Assembly: GCA_035559815.1 (NCBI GenBank)
Contig: DATMAT010000038.1
Span: forward strand, 1 to 59,295
DNA length: 59,295 nucleotides
Direction of reading: 5' to 3'
DNA from: Thermodesulfobacteriota bacterium
GTDB taxonomy: Bacteria; Desulfobacterota_D; UBA1144; Nemesobacterales; CSP1-2
Part shown: in pieces, positions 36,201 to 44,029 of the stretch
Layout of the letters: every line of letters starts with the position of its first letter
Numbering within the stretch: the first letter of the stretch is position 1
Made by a program: the position numbers and the translations under genes
The notes under the pieces: model-generated
Databases searched by the model: none
Seen by the model: the letters and a program-made list of their open reading frames with translations, nothing else
Told to the model about the DNA's origin: nothing

Positions 36201-36248
36201 GGATACAGCGAACTCAACAAGAAATATTACGAAAGGATCATCAAGTGA
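33219..36248 (+). CDS. DUF4175-family membrane protein with long coiled coils
   Basis: This 1009-residue protein has two N-terminal helices (about 28-75), a third near residues 150-168, an Ig-like beta region (about 190-400), and a very long Glu/Lys/Leu-rich coiled-coil part (about 410-930). The N-terminal 'GIALELEKLLPGLGEEVLSAVLL' is typical of DUF4175 proteins, which usually sit in MoxR/DUF58/VWA operons. Topology suggests an inner-membrane anchor with a large periplasmic coiled coil. It overlaps the next gene (GTGA), and MoxR follows. The role is unknown in general; in such operons it is thought to act with the MoxR ATPase in envelope stress or assembly. No DUF58 or VWA gene is present here. 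Confidence 0.82.
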   Translation: MYISPEEILEQVFVDLRRKRKRILIENGGVEFLLVSLVILGAVSILSYVYPNPIYFSALKLIAITGLCFGFCRFLLPALLKNERKSGIALELEKLLPGLGEEVLSAVLLSSDLKKNDIELGISSSLVKAHLDKVAHKLGSLDLSPVIPERKSIKYKNPLLAVSILLLAVLVFAPRDFRTFLFSTQILPSSEPALLDLADITIQYQYPDYTKIPAKEVRGSNGDVRALKGTHVTFLAEAINQFHKGRLFLEQGNVIPVNLEDGRIKAEFTVVSSGSFFIEDEDGKFRSKSFKITSEEDNLPQITVNTPAGEIMETGEKDKLELYYTAQDDFGLTKLVLSWQGKNGESSKLIRQEKEEPQTAEGKFVWDLSLVESEPDEIIQAKIKAYDNDTVSGPKVGVSNTIRVQIKNSRKKHQDILAQAEEVMDKLLHVLADEIESSRLKAALSENAANRGETEPRTELDRIKKDQEGIAGKIEDALSSLNNLLGKMQDDQFSDYTFYLGLSNMRIRIEELLQERRNLLSSLSAGDLLRLDGLITREINEFEDDIIFLDSMLKGERLEESLVYGKETLDKYNQLSALLEKLRQTGDEAMMGEIEGKIEELRSLVSQLAEKLSSISADIYEGFLNPDAFESLDLQDRLDEISRLAQEGKIEEALELLSGIKDSLESMIASLESGFQSFSTASLSKELAKLNELIARIEGIEKEQTALKQRTETLKESLLKSPPKNESLLEFAERERKKVEQLKSRLMQARDKPYAGEPESEVIKGFNPIDQALRKTDELERWLLALELEEALKNAQELEAETSGLNNLIKLFGKTAESHGEIERAEEMAKGIREDIEQFLKGGAKDVQSYQVAERQDKIQAETRDLEDTLVQYQDDLPLSPGIGENLSESKGFMGGASKSLKSKEVSKAISNQEEAIKSLKKAKEEAGQLLKKYQLSARGMGPPVPFVLGGNQPREGPRGIDTGYVEIPAPGESERGKEFKENLMKALKGGSPDGYSELNKKYYERIIK

Positions 36249-37852
36249 GAAGCTTAGTCATCCTTGCTTTTTTTCTGAGCATTATTTCCGCCCCGGCTGA
36301 AGAACCGGATTTCTCGGCACACTTGGAAAGAGGTGAAACCCACCTATCCCGATGGCAGATAGGAGAAGCATCCAAGTCAGCCGATAGCGCATTGGATCTG
36401 GCTAAAAATAACGAAGATAAAGCCAGTGCCTATTTCTTGAAGTCTCAGGTCGAGTTTTTTAAGGGCAATTATACTCAAGCAAAGAAATTTGCCGAGGAGG
36501 CGTATTCGCAAAACCCTAAAGGGAAGGAAATCGGCAATTTCTTGGATTACATATCCAGGGTGTCAGAGGTGGGAGGAACATTTAAGGAGGTAAGAACCGA
36601 GCGTTTCGTATTACGATACGGCCACGCAAAAGATTCCATACTCTTAAGCTACGCTGAAGACGTGCTAAACAAGGCTTACTACGAAATAGGACTGGACTTG
36701 GAAGCATATCCCCCGGAGCCAGTAATCGTTGAGATATATCCCGACCTCAAGAGCTTTACGCTCGCCTCTACCCTCTCTGAGAAGGATATAAAAACAACGG
36801 GCGTTGTAGGAATCTGCAAGTTCAACCGTATCATGATACTTTCCCCCAGACTGCTGCCGCAAGGGTATTCATGGTTCGACACCTTAGCGCACGAATACAC
36901 CCACTATCTCATCTTTTTAAAAAGCGGCAACACCGTTCCGGTGTGGCTCCACGAGGGGATCGCCAAGTTTCAGGAAAGAAGATGGAAAGAGAAAAAGAGG
37001 AAGGTAATAAACCCATTTTACGAGACGCTTTTGGCCACCGCGGTTAAGGAAGACAGTCTCGTACCGATCGAGAAAATGCATCCCTCCCTGGGAAAACTGG
37101 ACAGCGCTTACCAAGCCCAACTGGCATTTGCCCAGGTCGGAACGGTAGTCGATTTTTTAGTCAGAAAATGGGGCAGCCAGTCGCTCGTCGATTTACTGGA
37201 TGTAATCAGAGAAAGGGAGGATCTTGAGCTAGCCATAAAGGAAGTGACAAACATGAGTTTTGACGATTTTTATGGTTTATGGGTAGAAGACCTTAGGGAA
37301 AAGAACCTTAACGTGAGAATCCCTGGCCTAAAAGTCAAAGAATTGAGGTTCAAGCAGGAAAAGATGAGACCCCAGGACCAGAGTGAAGATTTAGTTGACC
37401 TGGACGATGCCCGGGCCAGGGAATACACCCGGTTGGGCGACCTTCTCGGTATCCGAGGAAGGGTTAAAGCCGCCGCCTATGAATATGAAAAAGCACTCCA
37501 CTTCGACAAAGACTCTCCAATCATCATAAATCGCCTGGCTTCAGCCCAAATCTCCCAAGGCGAATATGATGAAGCAAAAAAGAGGCTGGCGGCATCGCTC
37601 GAGCTATATCCGGAATATGTGGATACCCACGTCAACCTCGGTAGGATATACATGAATAAAGGAAAATTAAACGAGGCCGAAAAAGCCTACCGGGAGGCTA
37701 TAGCCATAAATCCCTTCAATCCGGAAATTCACATAGCCCTAGCCACCGTCTACAACAAGCTGGGATTAACCGACCTGGAAGAGCGTGAGAAAGATATACT
37801 GGCAACACTTCTTAAAGATGAGCCACGAATAGACACGAATGAAGGCGAATGA
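36245..37852 (+). CDS. Secreted gluzincin peptidase (Peptidase MA-like) with TPR repeats
   Basis: GTG start overlapping the DUF4175 stop by 4 bp. The 535-residue product has a signal peptide (MRSLVILAFFLSIISAPAEE), N-terminal TPR-like helices (about 25-105), a zinc peptidase domain (about 110-345; HEXXH as 'LAHEYTHYLIF', then 'VPVWLHEGIAKFQERR' with the glutamate ligand), and C-terminal TPRs (about 395-520; 'AYEYEKALHFDKDSP', 'GRIYMNKGKLNEAEKAYREA'). This architecture matches Peptidase_MA-like secreted proteins. It probably acts in the periplasm with its operon partner DUF4175. Substrate unknown. Confidence 0.85.
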   Translation: MRSLVILAFFLSIISAPAEEPDFSAHLERGETHLSRWQIGEASKSADSALDLAKNNEDKASAYFLKSQVEFFKGNYTQAKKFAEEAYSQNPKGKEIGNFLDYISRVSEVGGTFKEVRTERFVLRYGHAKDSILLSYAEDVLNKAYYEIGLDLEAYPPEPVIVEIYPDLKSFTLASTLSEKDIKTTGVVGICKFNRIMILSPRLLPQGYSWFDTLAHEYTHYLIFLKSGNTVPVWLHEGIAKFQERRWKEKKRKVINPFYETLLATAVKEDSLVPIEKMHPSLGKLDSAYQAQLAFAQVGTVVDFLVRKWGSQSLVDLLDVIREREDLELAIKEVTNMSFDDFYGLWVEDLREKNLNVRIPGLKVKELRFKQEKMRPQDQSEDLVDLDDARAREYTRLGDLLGIRGRVKAAAYEYEKALHFDKDSPIIINRLASAQISQGEYDEAKKRLAASLELYPEYVDTHVNLGRIYMNKGKLNEAEKAYREAIAINPFNPEIHIALATVYNKLGLTDLEEREKDILATLLKDEPRIDTNEGE

Positions 37853-37889
37853 AAACAAACCAGATGCGTGATACAATACCTGGTCGTGA

Positions 37890-37985
37890 GCTCGGTCAAA
37901 CGATACAAGATGCATGATGCACGACGTAAAAGAAGCTTTTCACAATCCTGCATCATGTATCCTGTATCATGCATCATACACCGTC
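37890..37985. repeat. Inverted GATACA/TGATGCA repeats before moxR
   Basis: GATACAAGATGCATGATGCA on the left pairs partly with TGCATCATGTATCCTGTATC on the right, with more GCATCAT copies. It lies in the 186-bp gap between the peptidase and the MoxR gene and may be a dispersed repeat or an mRNA hairpin. Confidence 0.5.
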
Positions 37986-38038
37986 TCATTCCCTCAAAGA
38001 CTGTAGGTGCGTAGATAAGAATTAGAGCGAGGAAATAA

Positions 38039-39052
38039 ATGACCGCATACGAACATGGAAGCGAAAGGGATGTAGAGAAGGTAACCCAACTGGCCAGGGT
38101 TAGAAAGGATATTCTCCAGGAAATCAGCAAAGTAATAGTCGGCCAGAAAAATGTCATAGAACATCTGCTTATATCCCTGATGTCATCGGGACATTCGCTT
38201 TTTGTCGGAGTCCCGGGGCTGGCAAAAACCTTGCTCGTCAGCACTTTGTCCGACGTTCTCAATTTAAGATTTAACAGAATCCAGTTCACACCCGACCTGA
38301 TGCCTTCGGATATTACCGGCTCTGAAGTTCTAGAACACGACACATCCACCGGAAAGAGGTTTTTCAAATTCATCCACGGTCCGATCTTTTGCAACATACT
38401 CCTGGCCGACGAAATAAACAGGGCCTCACCTAAAACCCAAGCGGCCCTCCTCCAAGCCATGCAGGAAAGAAAAGTAACCGTGGGCGGTGAAACCTACCGG
38501 CTCGAGCCTCCCTTCTTGGTTTTTGCCACTCAAAACCCCATCGAACAGGAAGGCACCTATCCCCTTCCGGAAGCGGAGCTTGACCGCTTCATGTTCCAAA
38601 TAGACGTCGACTATCCCACGATGAATGAAGAGGTAGAGATCGTAAGAACTACGATCGGGGCATACAGGCCCGAGCTTAGGAAGGTACTCGATGCTTCCAT
38701 GATTTTTGAATACCAGGACCTGGTTCACCGGGTTCCGGTATCCGAGCACGTTGCCGCCTATGCAGTGAAGTTAGCCCGGGCTACCCGGCCCAGCGAACCG
38801 GACAGTCCTGAATTCATCAAGAAGTGGGTCTCTTGGGGGGTCGGCCCCAGGGCTTCACAATTCTTGATCCTGGGAAGCAAAGCAAGGGCGGTGCTTGACG
38901 GCCGCTATACACCAAGTACCGAGGACGTAAAATTCCTTGCGCCTTCGGTCCTGAAGCACCGGATTGTCCTCAATTTCCGTGCTGAAGCCGAGGGAATGAA
39001 GCCCATGGATGTCATCAAGGAGATCCTGGATAAGGTTGAATTAAATGTCTAG
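38039..39052 (+). CDS. MoxR-family AAA+ ATPase
   Basis: This 337-residue cytoplasmic ATPase has Walker A 'GVPGLAKTLL' (about residues 58-67), Walker B 'ILLADEINRASPKTQAALL' (about 120-138), sensor 'FATQNPIEQEGTYPLPEAEL' (about 160-180), all diagnostic of MoxR/AAA_3. MoxR proteins act as chaperones for VWA-domain partners. Here upstream genes encode DUF4175 and a TPR peptidase; the usual DUF58 and VWA partners do not follow, since the next gene is on the other strand. They may be elsewhere, or the local trio may be complete on its own. Confidence 0.92.
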   Translation: MTAYEHGSERDVEKVTQLARVRKDILQEISKVIVGQKNVIEHLLISLMSSGHSLFVGVPGLAKTLLVSTLSDVLNLRFNRIQFTPDLMPSDITGSEVLEHDTSTGKRFFKFIHGPIFCNILLADEINRASPKTQAALLQAMQERKVTVGGETYRLEPPFLVFATQNPIEQEGTYPLPEAELDRFMFQIDVDYPTMNEEVEIVRTTIGAYRPELRKVLDASMIFEYQDLVHRVPVSEHVAAYAVKLARATRPSEPDSPEFIKKWVSWGVGPRASQFLILGSKARAVLDGRYTPSTEDVKFLAPSVLKHRIVLNFRAEAEGMKPMDVIKEILDKVELNV

Positions 39053-39070
39053 CCATCAACGAACATGTCG

Positions 39071-40555
39071 TTACATCAAATCGGCGAACATCTTACGGTA
39101 ATGCCGATACCAATCGCTCTGAAATCTCTCTTCCGGGTCATATTTCTTCTTTAGCTTTAGGAACTCAGGAAAGTTGGGATAGCAGGACAGCACCTGCCGG
39201 AGAGTGGCGTACTTGTGGTAGGTTAAATAATAGCTTCCTCCATACTGTATTCCCCGGTCTATCAGACGGCGGAAATCGTTAGCCGCCCTTTCCAGCCCCG
39301 GTGCATTATGTATGACATGTAAATTGAATATCACACAGGCATAAGACTCCTTTGCCCAGGCTAGAAAACTCTCTTCGTCCTTTTCGATAAGACGTATAGT
39401 CCCATAGACTAGGTCAACATTATTTTCTAGGAAGTCATTACGAACGTCCTCCATGAAGCTGACCAGGGCATTCCTGGGCACATAGATTTCGGTAATCATC
39501 TCCGTTGCCCTATCCTTGGAGCCCAACTGCCTGTCCAAAAGCCGGTGATAATCATCTATGTACGTGCTTAACTGATGGGTGTCAGACCAGTATATTTGAC
39601 CGGAAGTAGAGAGATAATGGGCGGAGTAAAGTTCAAACGCCTTTTTTTTGTTCGTGTGCGCCAAGTGGATAAGCCTCTTCCAGTCTTCGGCGGAAAGAGA
39701 CCTCTGCCCTTCCGCAATTAGAGTATCCTCCGACACCGGCTCATAGCATGAGAAAACGCCCTTACTCAGAAAGCAGTCGGAATCAGAGTCGGTATTGTAC
39801 TGGAAATCCCCATACAAAAAGCCCTCCTCGATGCGATGCTCGAACGACGGAATAAGTTCTTTAATATCGATAACCTCGACCACTCTCCTGAGCTTTCGGC
39901 GAGGCGTGAGTCGGAGTCTTACCGAATAGATTATTCCAAATAGGCCATAACCACCGACCACGAGCCTAAAGAGTTCAGGGTTTTGCGTGCGACTGCATAG
40001 GTGGAGCTTAGAATTTTCATCGATAAGAACGAGTGACTCCACATCCTGTATTATAGGCTTGAAGCATAAACCCCGGCCATGAATGTTTGCGCCTATAGCC
40101 CCACCTATGCTCAGACGATCTGCACCCGTCTGCTTCTGAGTAATACCCCACTTTGTCAACCGGCCCTCCCGAGCTTTATGCAAATATTCAATCAATTCGG
40201 GCCACTTGATTCCGGCTTCCACTTCCAAAATACCTTCTTTGGAATCAAAATCTAATACCCGATTAAGCTTTGTGGTATCTATGAGCACGGTATCGGTTCC
40301 GAACTGCTGTCCTCCCATTGCATGTCTTCCGCCGGAGATAGAAATGGTTTTACCTCCTTGCCTGGCCTCTCTTACGATACTCTGAATGGCTTCCGCCGAG
40401 TCCACTGGTACAATCCGGCTCACTAAGACCGGGTTTAGCTTTGAATGTATGTCGTTGACTAGAAAGCCCCCGCTTTTCTGCATCCTTTTAGGGTGTTTGC
40501 GGAATCGGGCTACCTGATTACCTGCCCCTTTCCTATTTTCTCGTCCGACTATCAT
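39071..40555 (-). CDS. FAD-linked oxidase
   Basis: Start chosen at the ATG at 40555, 9 nt after GAGGAG; a longer frame reaches 40606 but crosses the operator. The 494-residue soluble protein has a PCMH-type FAD-binding domain: 'ISISGGRHAMGGQQFG' (about residues 63-78), 'GGAIGANIHGRGL' (about 138), 'VGGYGLFGIIYSVRLRL'. The C-terminal domain (from about 250) is substrate binding and ends with 'NFPEFLKLKKKYDPEERFQS', seen in FAD-linked oxidoreductases. The flavin His of BBE enzymes may correspond to the His in GRHAMGG. Substrate unknown. The TetR-like palindrome upstream suggests repression by a regulator encoded elsewhere. Confidence 0.82.
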   Translation of the reverse strand: MIVGRENRKGAGNQVARFRKHPKRMQKSGGFLVNDIHSKLNPVLVSRIVPVDSAEAIQSIVREARQGGKTISISGGRHAMGGQQFGTDTVLIDTTKLNRVLDFDSKEGILEVEAGIKWPELIEYLHKAREGRLTKWGITQKQTGADRLSIGGAIGANIHGRGLCFKPIIQDVESLVLIDENSKLHLCSRTQNPELFRLVVGGYGLFGIIYSVRLRLTPRRKLRRVVEVIDIKELIPSFEHRIEEGFLYGDFQYNTDSDSDCFLSKGVFSCYEPVSEDTLIAEGQRSLSAEDWKRLIHLAHTNKKKAFELYSAHYLSTSGQIYWSDTHQLSTYIDDYHRLLDRQLGSKDRATEMITEIYVPRNALVSFMEDVRNDFLENNVDLVYGTIRLIEKDEESFLAWAKESYACVIFNLHVIHNAPGLERAANDFRRLIDRGIQYGGSYYLTYHKYATLRQVLSCYPNFPEFLKLKKKYDPEERFQSDWYRHYRKMFADLM

Positions 40556-40593
40556 GTCCGTGTTCTCCTCGTCTTTATTTAAGTCTAATAATA

Positions 40594-40607
40594 AGTGAAT
40601 ATTCACT
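40594..40607. promoter_or_regulatory. TetR-like palindromic operator
   Basis: AGTGAATATTCACT is a perfect 14-bp palindrome, extended by a nearby CACTTA repeat. It lies about 40 bp upstream of the FAD-linked oxidase start, where it would overlap a promoter. TetR-type operators such as TGAATATTCA cores look like this. No TetR gene is in the window. Confidence 0.5.
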
Positions 40608-41121
40608 CACTTATTTCAGTGTATTACTTTCTTTGTCCTCTGTCAAGGCTGGATCATAAACAGGTAATGCCTGCAGACGGCTGGCTTGGTGATGGCGGGA
40701 TGGGGAAAACTTGAATAAATAGACCCGTTCGTCCTTAGTTTACCGAAGGGCTCACCATGAAGACAGGTCTAGAACTTTCAGTAACACCACGCCCTTCATC
40801 TTGAGCGGAGACGGAGGATGAAGCGGTCGAAGGGCGAACACCGCCAGCTTCAAATCATCCTTCTACCCTTCGGTCTTAATCAGTATGAACTAAGGCTTAA
40901 GCAACGCTGATGAACCTGAATAGATTGCTCCATCGTTTAATTTCTACAACCGACAAGAACCGAGTTATCTCATGACAAGCCGCCTTCTTTCGTCAACGAT
41001 GAAATCCATTATTTTTGACAAGTATAATCGACAAGGATTTATATATCATTCACAGATATATTGATTTGGATGTCAATAACGCAGCAAACTTAAAAAGAAG
41101 TATTAGATGTTCAAGGGCGTT
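40608..41121. other. Long intergenic stretch with dispersed repeat
   Basis: The region holds a repeat module near 40735-40860 (GAAGGGCTCACCATGAAGAC, CCCTTCATCTTGAGCGGAG, GGTCGAAGGGCGAAC) related to the one at 52200-52330. No open frame of note, promoter or RNA gene is seen in the remainder. Confidence 0.5.
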
Positions 41122-42717
41122 TTATTTATCCAAAAGCCTTGCTTTACCGGGGTACGCTACATTCTTGTCCAAAAGCTCGGCTGGGTGATCTCTAGCCGCT
41201 ATCCGCTCTTCAAATTTTGATTTTATTAGCTCGCTGACCGTCGGCTCCATCCGCGAGAGGAAAGGCTTTGGATAAATACCCATTACGAAAAACATGACCG
41301 CTAGGGGAAGGAGAACCATGATTTCTCTAACGCTGAGGTCTCTTAAAACCTTGTTTTCCGGCTTATCCAGCGGCCCAAACATCACTCTTTGATAGGCCCA
41401 GAGCATATAAACCGCACCTAGTATCAAACCGGTGGCACCGAGGGCTGAATAGATATAACTCGACCTAAACACGCCCAACAAAATCAGGAACTCGCCCACG
41501 AAGCCGTTCAGAAGGGGAAGGCCGATAGAAGAGAGGGTGGCCAGCATAAAAAAAGCCGCAAATATGGGCATGACCTTTGAAATCCCGCCAAACTCGGCCA
41601 TGAGCTTCGTATGCCTCCTTTCGTAAATCATCCCTACTATCAGGAAGAGGGCGCCGGTAGAAATACCGTGGTTGAGCATTTGGTATATTCCGCCCTGTAT
41701 GCCTTGAATGTTGAGGACAAATATCCCAAGCATAACCAGCCCGAGGTGGCTTACGCTGGAATAAGCCACGAGCTTCTTCAGGTCGGACTGGGCAAAGGCA
41801 ACCATCGCCCCATAAATGACCCCTATGATTGCTATCACACTTAAAATGGGAAGTAAGTCCAGCGTGGCCTCCGGAAAAAGAGGCAGCAGGAAACGGAGGA
41901 AACCGTAGGTACCCATTTTAAGGAGAATTCCGGCCAGTATTACGCTTCCCGCAGTGGGGGCTTCGACGTGGGCATCGGGAAGCCAGGTATGGAGCGGAAA
42001 CATGGGCACCTTTATGGCAAAAGCTAGGAAGAACGCTAAAAAGGCCAAACCCTGAGGACTGAATATACCCAAATAAGGGATGTTCAGCTTGTAGAAATCC
42101 ATTACGTCCATGGAAGAAACCCCGAACTGGTCGAGGTGGAGAATGTAGAGATAAAAAATGGCAATAAGCATCAGGGCGCTGCCGAAAGCGGTATAGATGA
42201 AGAATTTTATGGCGGCGTAGATCCTGCGGTCTGCCCCCCAGATTCCGATGAGGAAATACATCGGTATCAGCACCGCTTCCCAGAATATGAAGAAGAGAAT
42301 CATATCTAGGGCCAGGAAAGTGCCGATAAGCGCCGTCTCCAATACCAGCATGAGAATGAGGAACTCCCTCATCCCCCTATGAATGGCGTTCCAGGCGCTG
42401 AGGATGGTTATGGGCATGATGAAAGTGGTGAGGAGGACGAGGAATAGGCTTATGCCGTCTATTCCCAGGTGATAGCTCACCCCCAGGCTCTCTATCCAGG
42501 GAGCTTTGACCTCAAATTGCATTCCGGCGTATCCGAGCTTGAAGTTAGTGAATAAAGGTATAGATATCAAGAACTCGATGATACTGACCACAAGCGCGCC
42601 TATTTTCATAGGTTCTTCGGAATCTTTGTATACCAAGGACAATGCTACCACTAGAAGTATCCCAACTAGGGGAAAGAACGTGACAATGGTTAGAATTCCA
42701 CCGGGTAATGATTCCAA
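41122..42717 (-). CDS. nuoM: NADH-quinone oxidoreductase subunit M, solitary
   Basis: This 531-residue polytopic protein of the complex I antiporter family ends with 'LLDKNVAYPGKARLLDK'. Motifs include 'GIDGISLFLVLLTTFIMP', 'LIGIWGADRRIYAAIKFFIYTAFGSALMLIA' in two short parts, and 'PLHTWLPDAHVEAPTAGSVILAGILLKMGTYG' in the proton-channel region (short extracts of this). The start is TTG at 42717, about 12 nt after AGGAGG. No other nuo gene is adjacent, whereas nuoM normally lies in nuoA-N. It may be an extra copy, part of a dispersed complex I, or a subunit of another NuoM-containing complex. Confidence 0.92.
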   Translation of the reverse strand: MESLPGGILTIVTFFPLVGILLVVALSLVYKDSEEPMKIGALVVSIIEFLISIPLFTNFKLGYAGMQFEVKAPWIESLGVSYHLGIDGISLFLVLLTTFIMPITILSAWNAIHRGMREFLILMLVLETALIGTFLALDMILFFIFWEAVLIPMYFLIGIWGADRRIYAAIKFFIYTAFGSALMLIAIFYLYILHLDQFGVSSMDVMDFYKLNIPYLGIFSPQGLAFLAFFLAFAIKVPMFPLHTWLPDAHVEAPTAGSVILAGILLKMGTYGFLRFLLPLFPEATLDLLPILSVIAIIGVIYGAMVAFAQSDLKKLVAYSSVSHLGLVMLGIFVLNIQGIQGGIYQMLNHGISTGALFLIVGMIYERRHTKLMAEFGGISKVMPIFAAFFMLATLSSIGLPLLNGFVGEFLILLGVFRSSYIYSALGATGLILGAVYMLWAYQRVMFGPLDKPENKVLRDLSVREIMVLLPLAVMFFVMGIYPKPFLSRMEPTVSELIKSKFEERIAARDHPAELLDKNVAYPGKARLLDK

Positions 42718-42970
42718 TTTCTTAGTGGTCCTCCTGGGAAGTTTTTCTGATTTAGCGGCTTTTAAATATACATTGGAGACTAGGGGTTCTCAAGGAGAAG
42801 AAGAGTGAAAGACTCCATTCAATTACGGAAAGCTGGGGCTTACACAGTATACTTAACATTCTTAGCATCTACTACGTTGAGATTGAAGAAAGCAATATAC
42901 CTAAGGTTGAGAGCGTTAGTCCGAAACGTATACGCTCTGTTATCTGCGATTCGAATACTAGTATAATTTT

Positions 42971-43153
42971 TTACGTTGCTTCGATATTATAAATTCCAAC
43001 CAAAGCAACACCTTCTTTAGAAATACCAACTCTCTTAACTTCTTCTATTGCTTTTATAACATGCTTCTTCTTTATGTTTTGAGGAATCATACCATTACAT
43101 TTATTCAAGACTCTTAGTAATCTTTTTTCTGCAGGTCTTTGAACTGGTTTCAT
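42971..43153 (-). CDS. Small open frame, possibly a gene remnant
   Basis: A 60-codon frame with a plausible helical segment ('IKKKHVIKAIEEVKRVGISK') but no ribosome binding site. The first 45 residues faintly resemble N-terminal domains of HNH-type proteins, but the frame then ends. It may be a decayed fragment. The rest of 42718-43501 is AT-rich and contains a GATTCTTCGCTCAG...AGAATGACAC dispersed repeat at about 43388-43441. Function unknown. Confidence 0.2.
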   Translation of the reverse strand: MKPVQRPAEKRLLRVLNKCNGMIPQNIKKKHVIKAIEEVKRVGISKEGVALVGIYNIEAT

Positions 43154-43387
43154 GCATAAAATATCACAAAATACAGCCTGATTTCAAAAAGGTTTCTGCA
43201 TTTTGACTACTTTATAAACTGTATAACCGATACGATTTCAGTTATGGCTGAGACTGCCGAATACTGGTACCAAATCCGACTAATATGTATCTATAGGCTA
43301 CGCTGAATCCTTCACCATACTCATAGCTCGTCCTAAGCAATTTCGATAAACCTAGTGTAAACTCTGGGAAGCATCCAAACAGAATAG

Positions 43388-43441
43388 AGATTCTTCGCTC
43401 AGCCTGCACTGAATGAAGTGAATGTGCTCAGAATGACACAC
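43388..43441. repeat. GATTCTTCGCTCAG...CAGAATGACAC repeat
   Basis: This is the reverse orientation of the GTCATTCTGAGC...GAAGAATC family, with the insertion CCTGCACTGAATGAAGTGAA in its centre. It lies just upstream of the antitoxin gene. Confidence 0.6.
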
Positions 43442-43501
43442 TCAATGTTCAGTCGGATTCGGTTTGACAAATAAAAGTGCTAGTCCTAATATAAATGTAT
43501 C

Positions 43502-43711
43502 ATGAGAGCAAAAGTCTTAGCTAAGAAAACGAAGCAAGATGCCGACTATATATACCTTAAAATCAGCCGAGATACCCTGGAGACCCTTTGTGATGCAGCA
43601 GGGCTTTATCGCCAGGAGTTCTTAGATTTATTAGATGAATCAGAGAAAGACCATCGCACAGGCCGGGTCACCAGACGGAAGTCACTTCACGAACTAATCC
43701 CGAAAAAATGA
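43502..43711 (+). CDS. Probable antitoxin of a RelE-type toxin-antitoxin pair
   Basis: This 69-residue charged protein ends two bases before, and overlaps the reading context of, a RelE-like toxin frame that begins at 43712. Its size, basic/acidic composition ('DTLETLCDAAGLYRQEFLDL', then a Lys/Arg-rich tail) and its position immediately upstream of the toxin fit a type II antitoxin, although I do not recognise a DNA-binding fold. It appears intact while the toxin is broken. Spacing between stop and toxin ATG is zero bases, as in coupled pairs. Call rests mainly on context. Confidence 0.5.
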   Translation: MRAKVLAKKTKQDADYIYLKISRDTLETLCDAAGLYRQEFLDLLDESEKDHRTGRVTRRKSLHELIPKK

Positions 43712-43989
43712 ATGATTGAGATTTCAACTACGAAAACTTTTGATCGGCTGTTTCAAAAGCTACCTAGAAAGATTCAGCTTAAAGCAGCTAAGAAAACGGA
43801 CCTTTTTAAACAAAATCCCTTCAATCCGATCCTCAGGACAGAAAAGTTGCATCCACCTAAGCATGATGTCCGGGTTTTCGTCTGGACATTCATTAGCGAA
43901 TTGTGTTCAAGTTTGTTGGATCAAATCAGGCAGAGTTTCAGTTCATCGGACATCATAATAAGATCTATAATTATGACATTTTCAGATAA
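43712..43989 (+). pseudogene. Broken RelE/mRNA-interferase-type toxin
   Basis: The first frame encodes 'KTFDRLFQKLPRKIQLKAAK' and 'PFNPILRTEKLHPPKHDV', typical of RelE-family toxins. After about codon 53 the expected continuation appears in another frame: 'GFRLDIH', a TAG where a Tyr is expected, then 'RIVFKFVGSNQAEFQFIGHH' and 'NKIYNYD', ending at 43989. One missing base near 43870 plus one nonsense codon explain this, so the toxin is probably inactive. The frame that continues to 44167 past this point is spurious and overlaps the end of the methionine sulfoxide reductase gene. Confidence 0.65.
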
Positions 43990-44029
43990 TTCTTGCCCTG
44001 TTGCATTTAAATACACACATAGAAAATTC

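Noticed and set aside
42950-42966. GATTCGAATAC resembling a tRNA T-arm
   Set aside because: No acceptor or anticodon arm can be folded around it.
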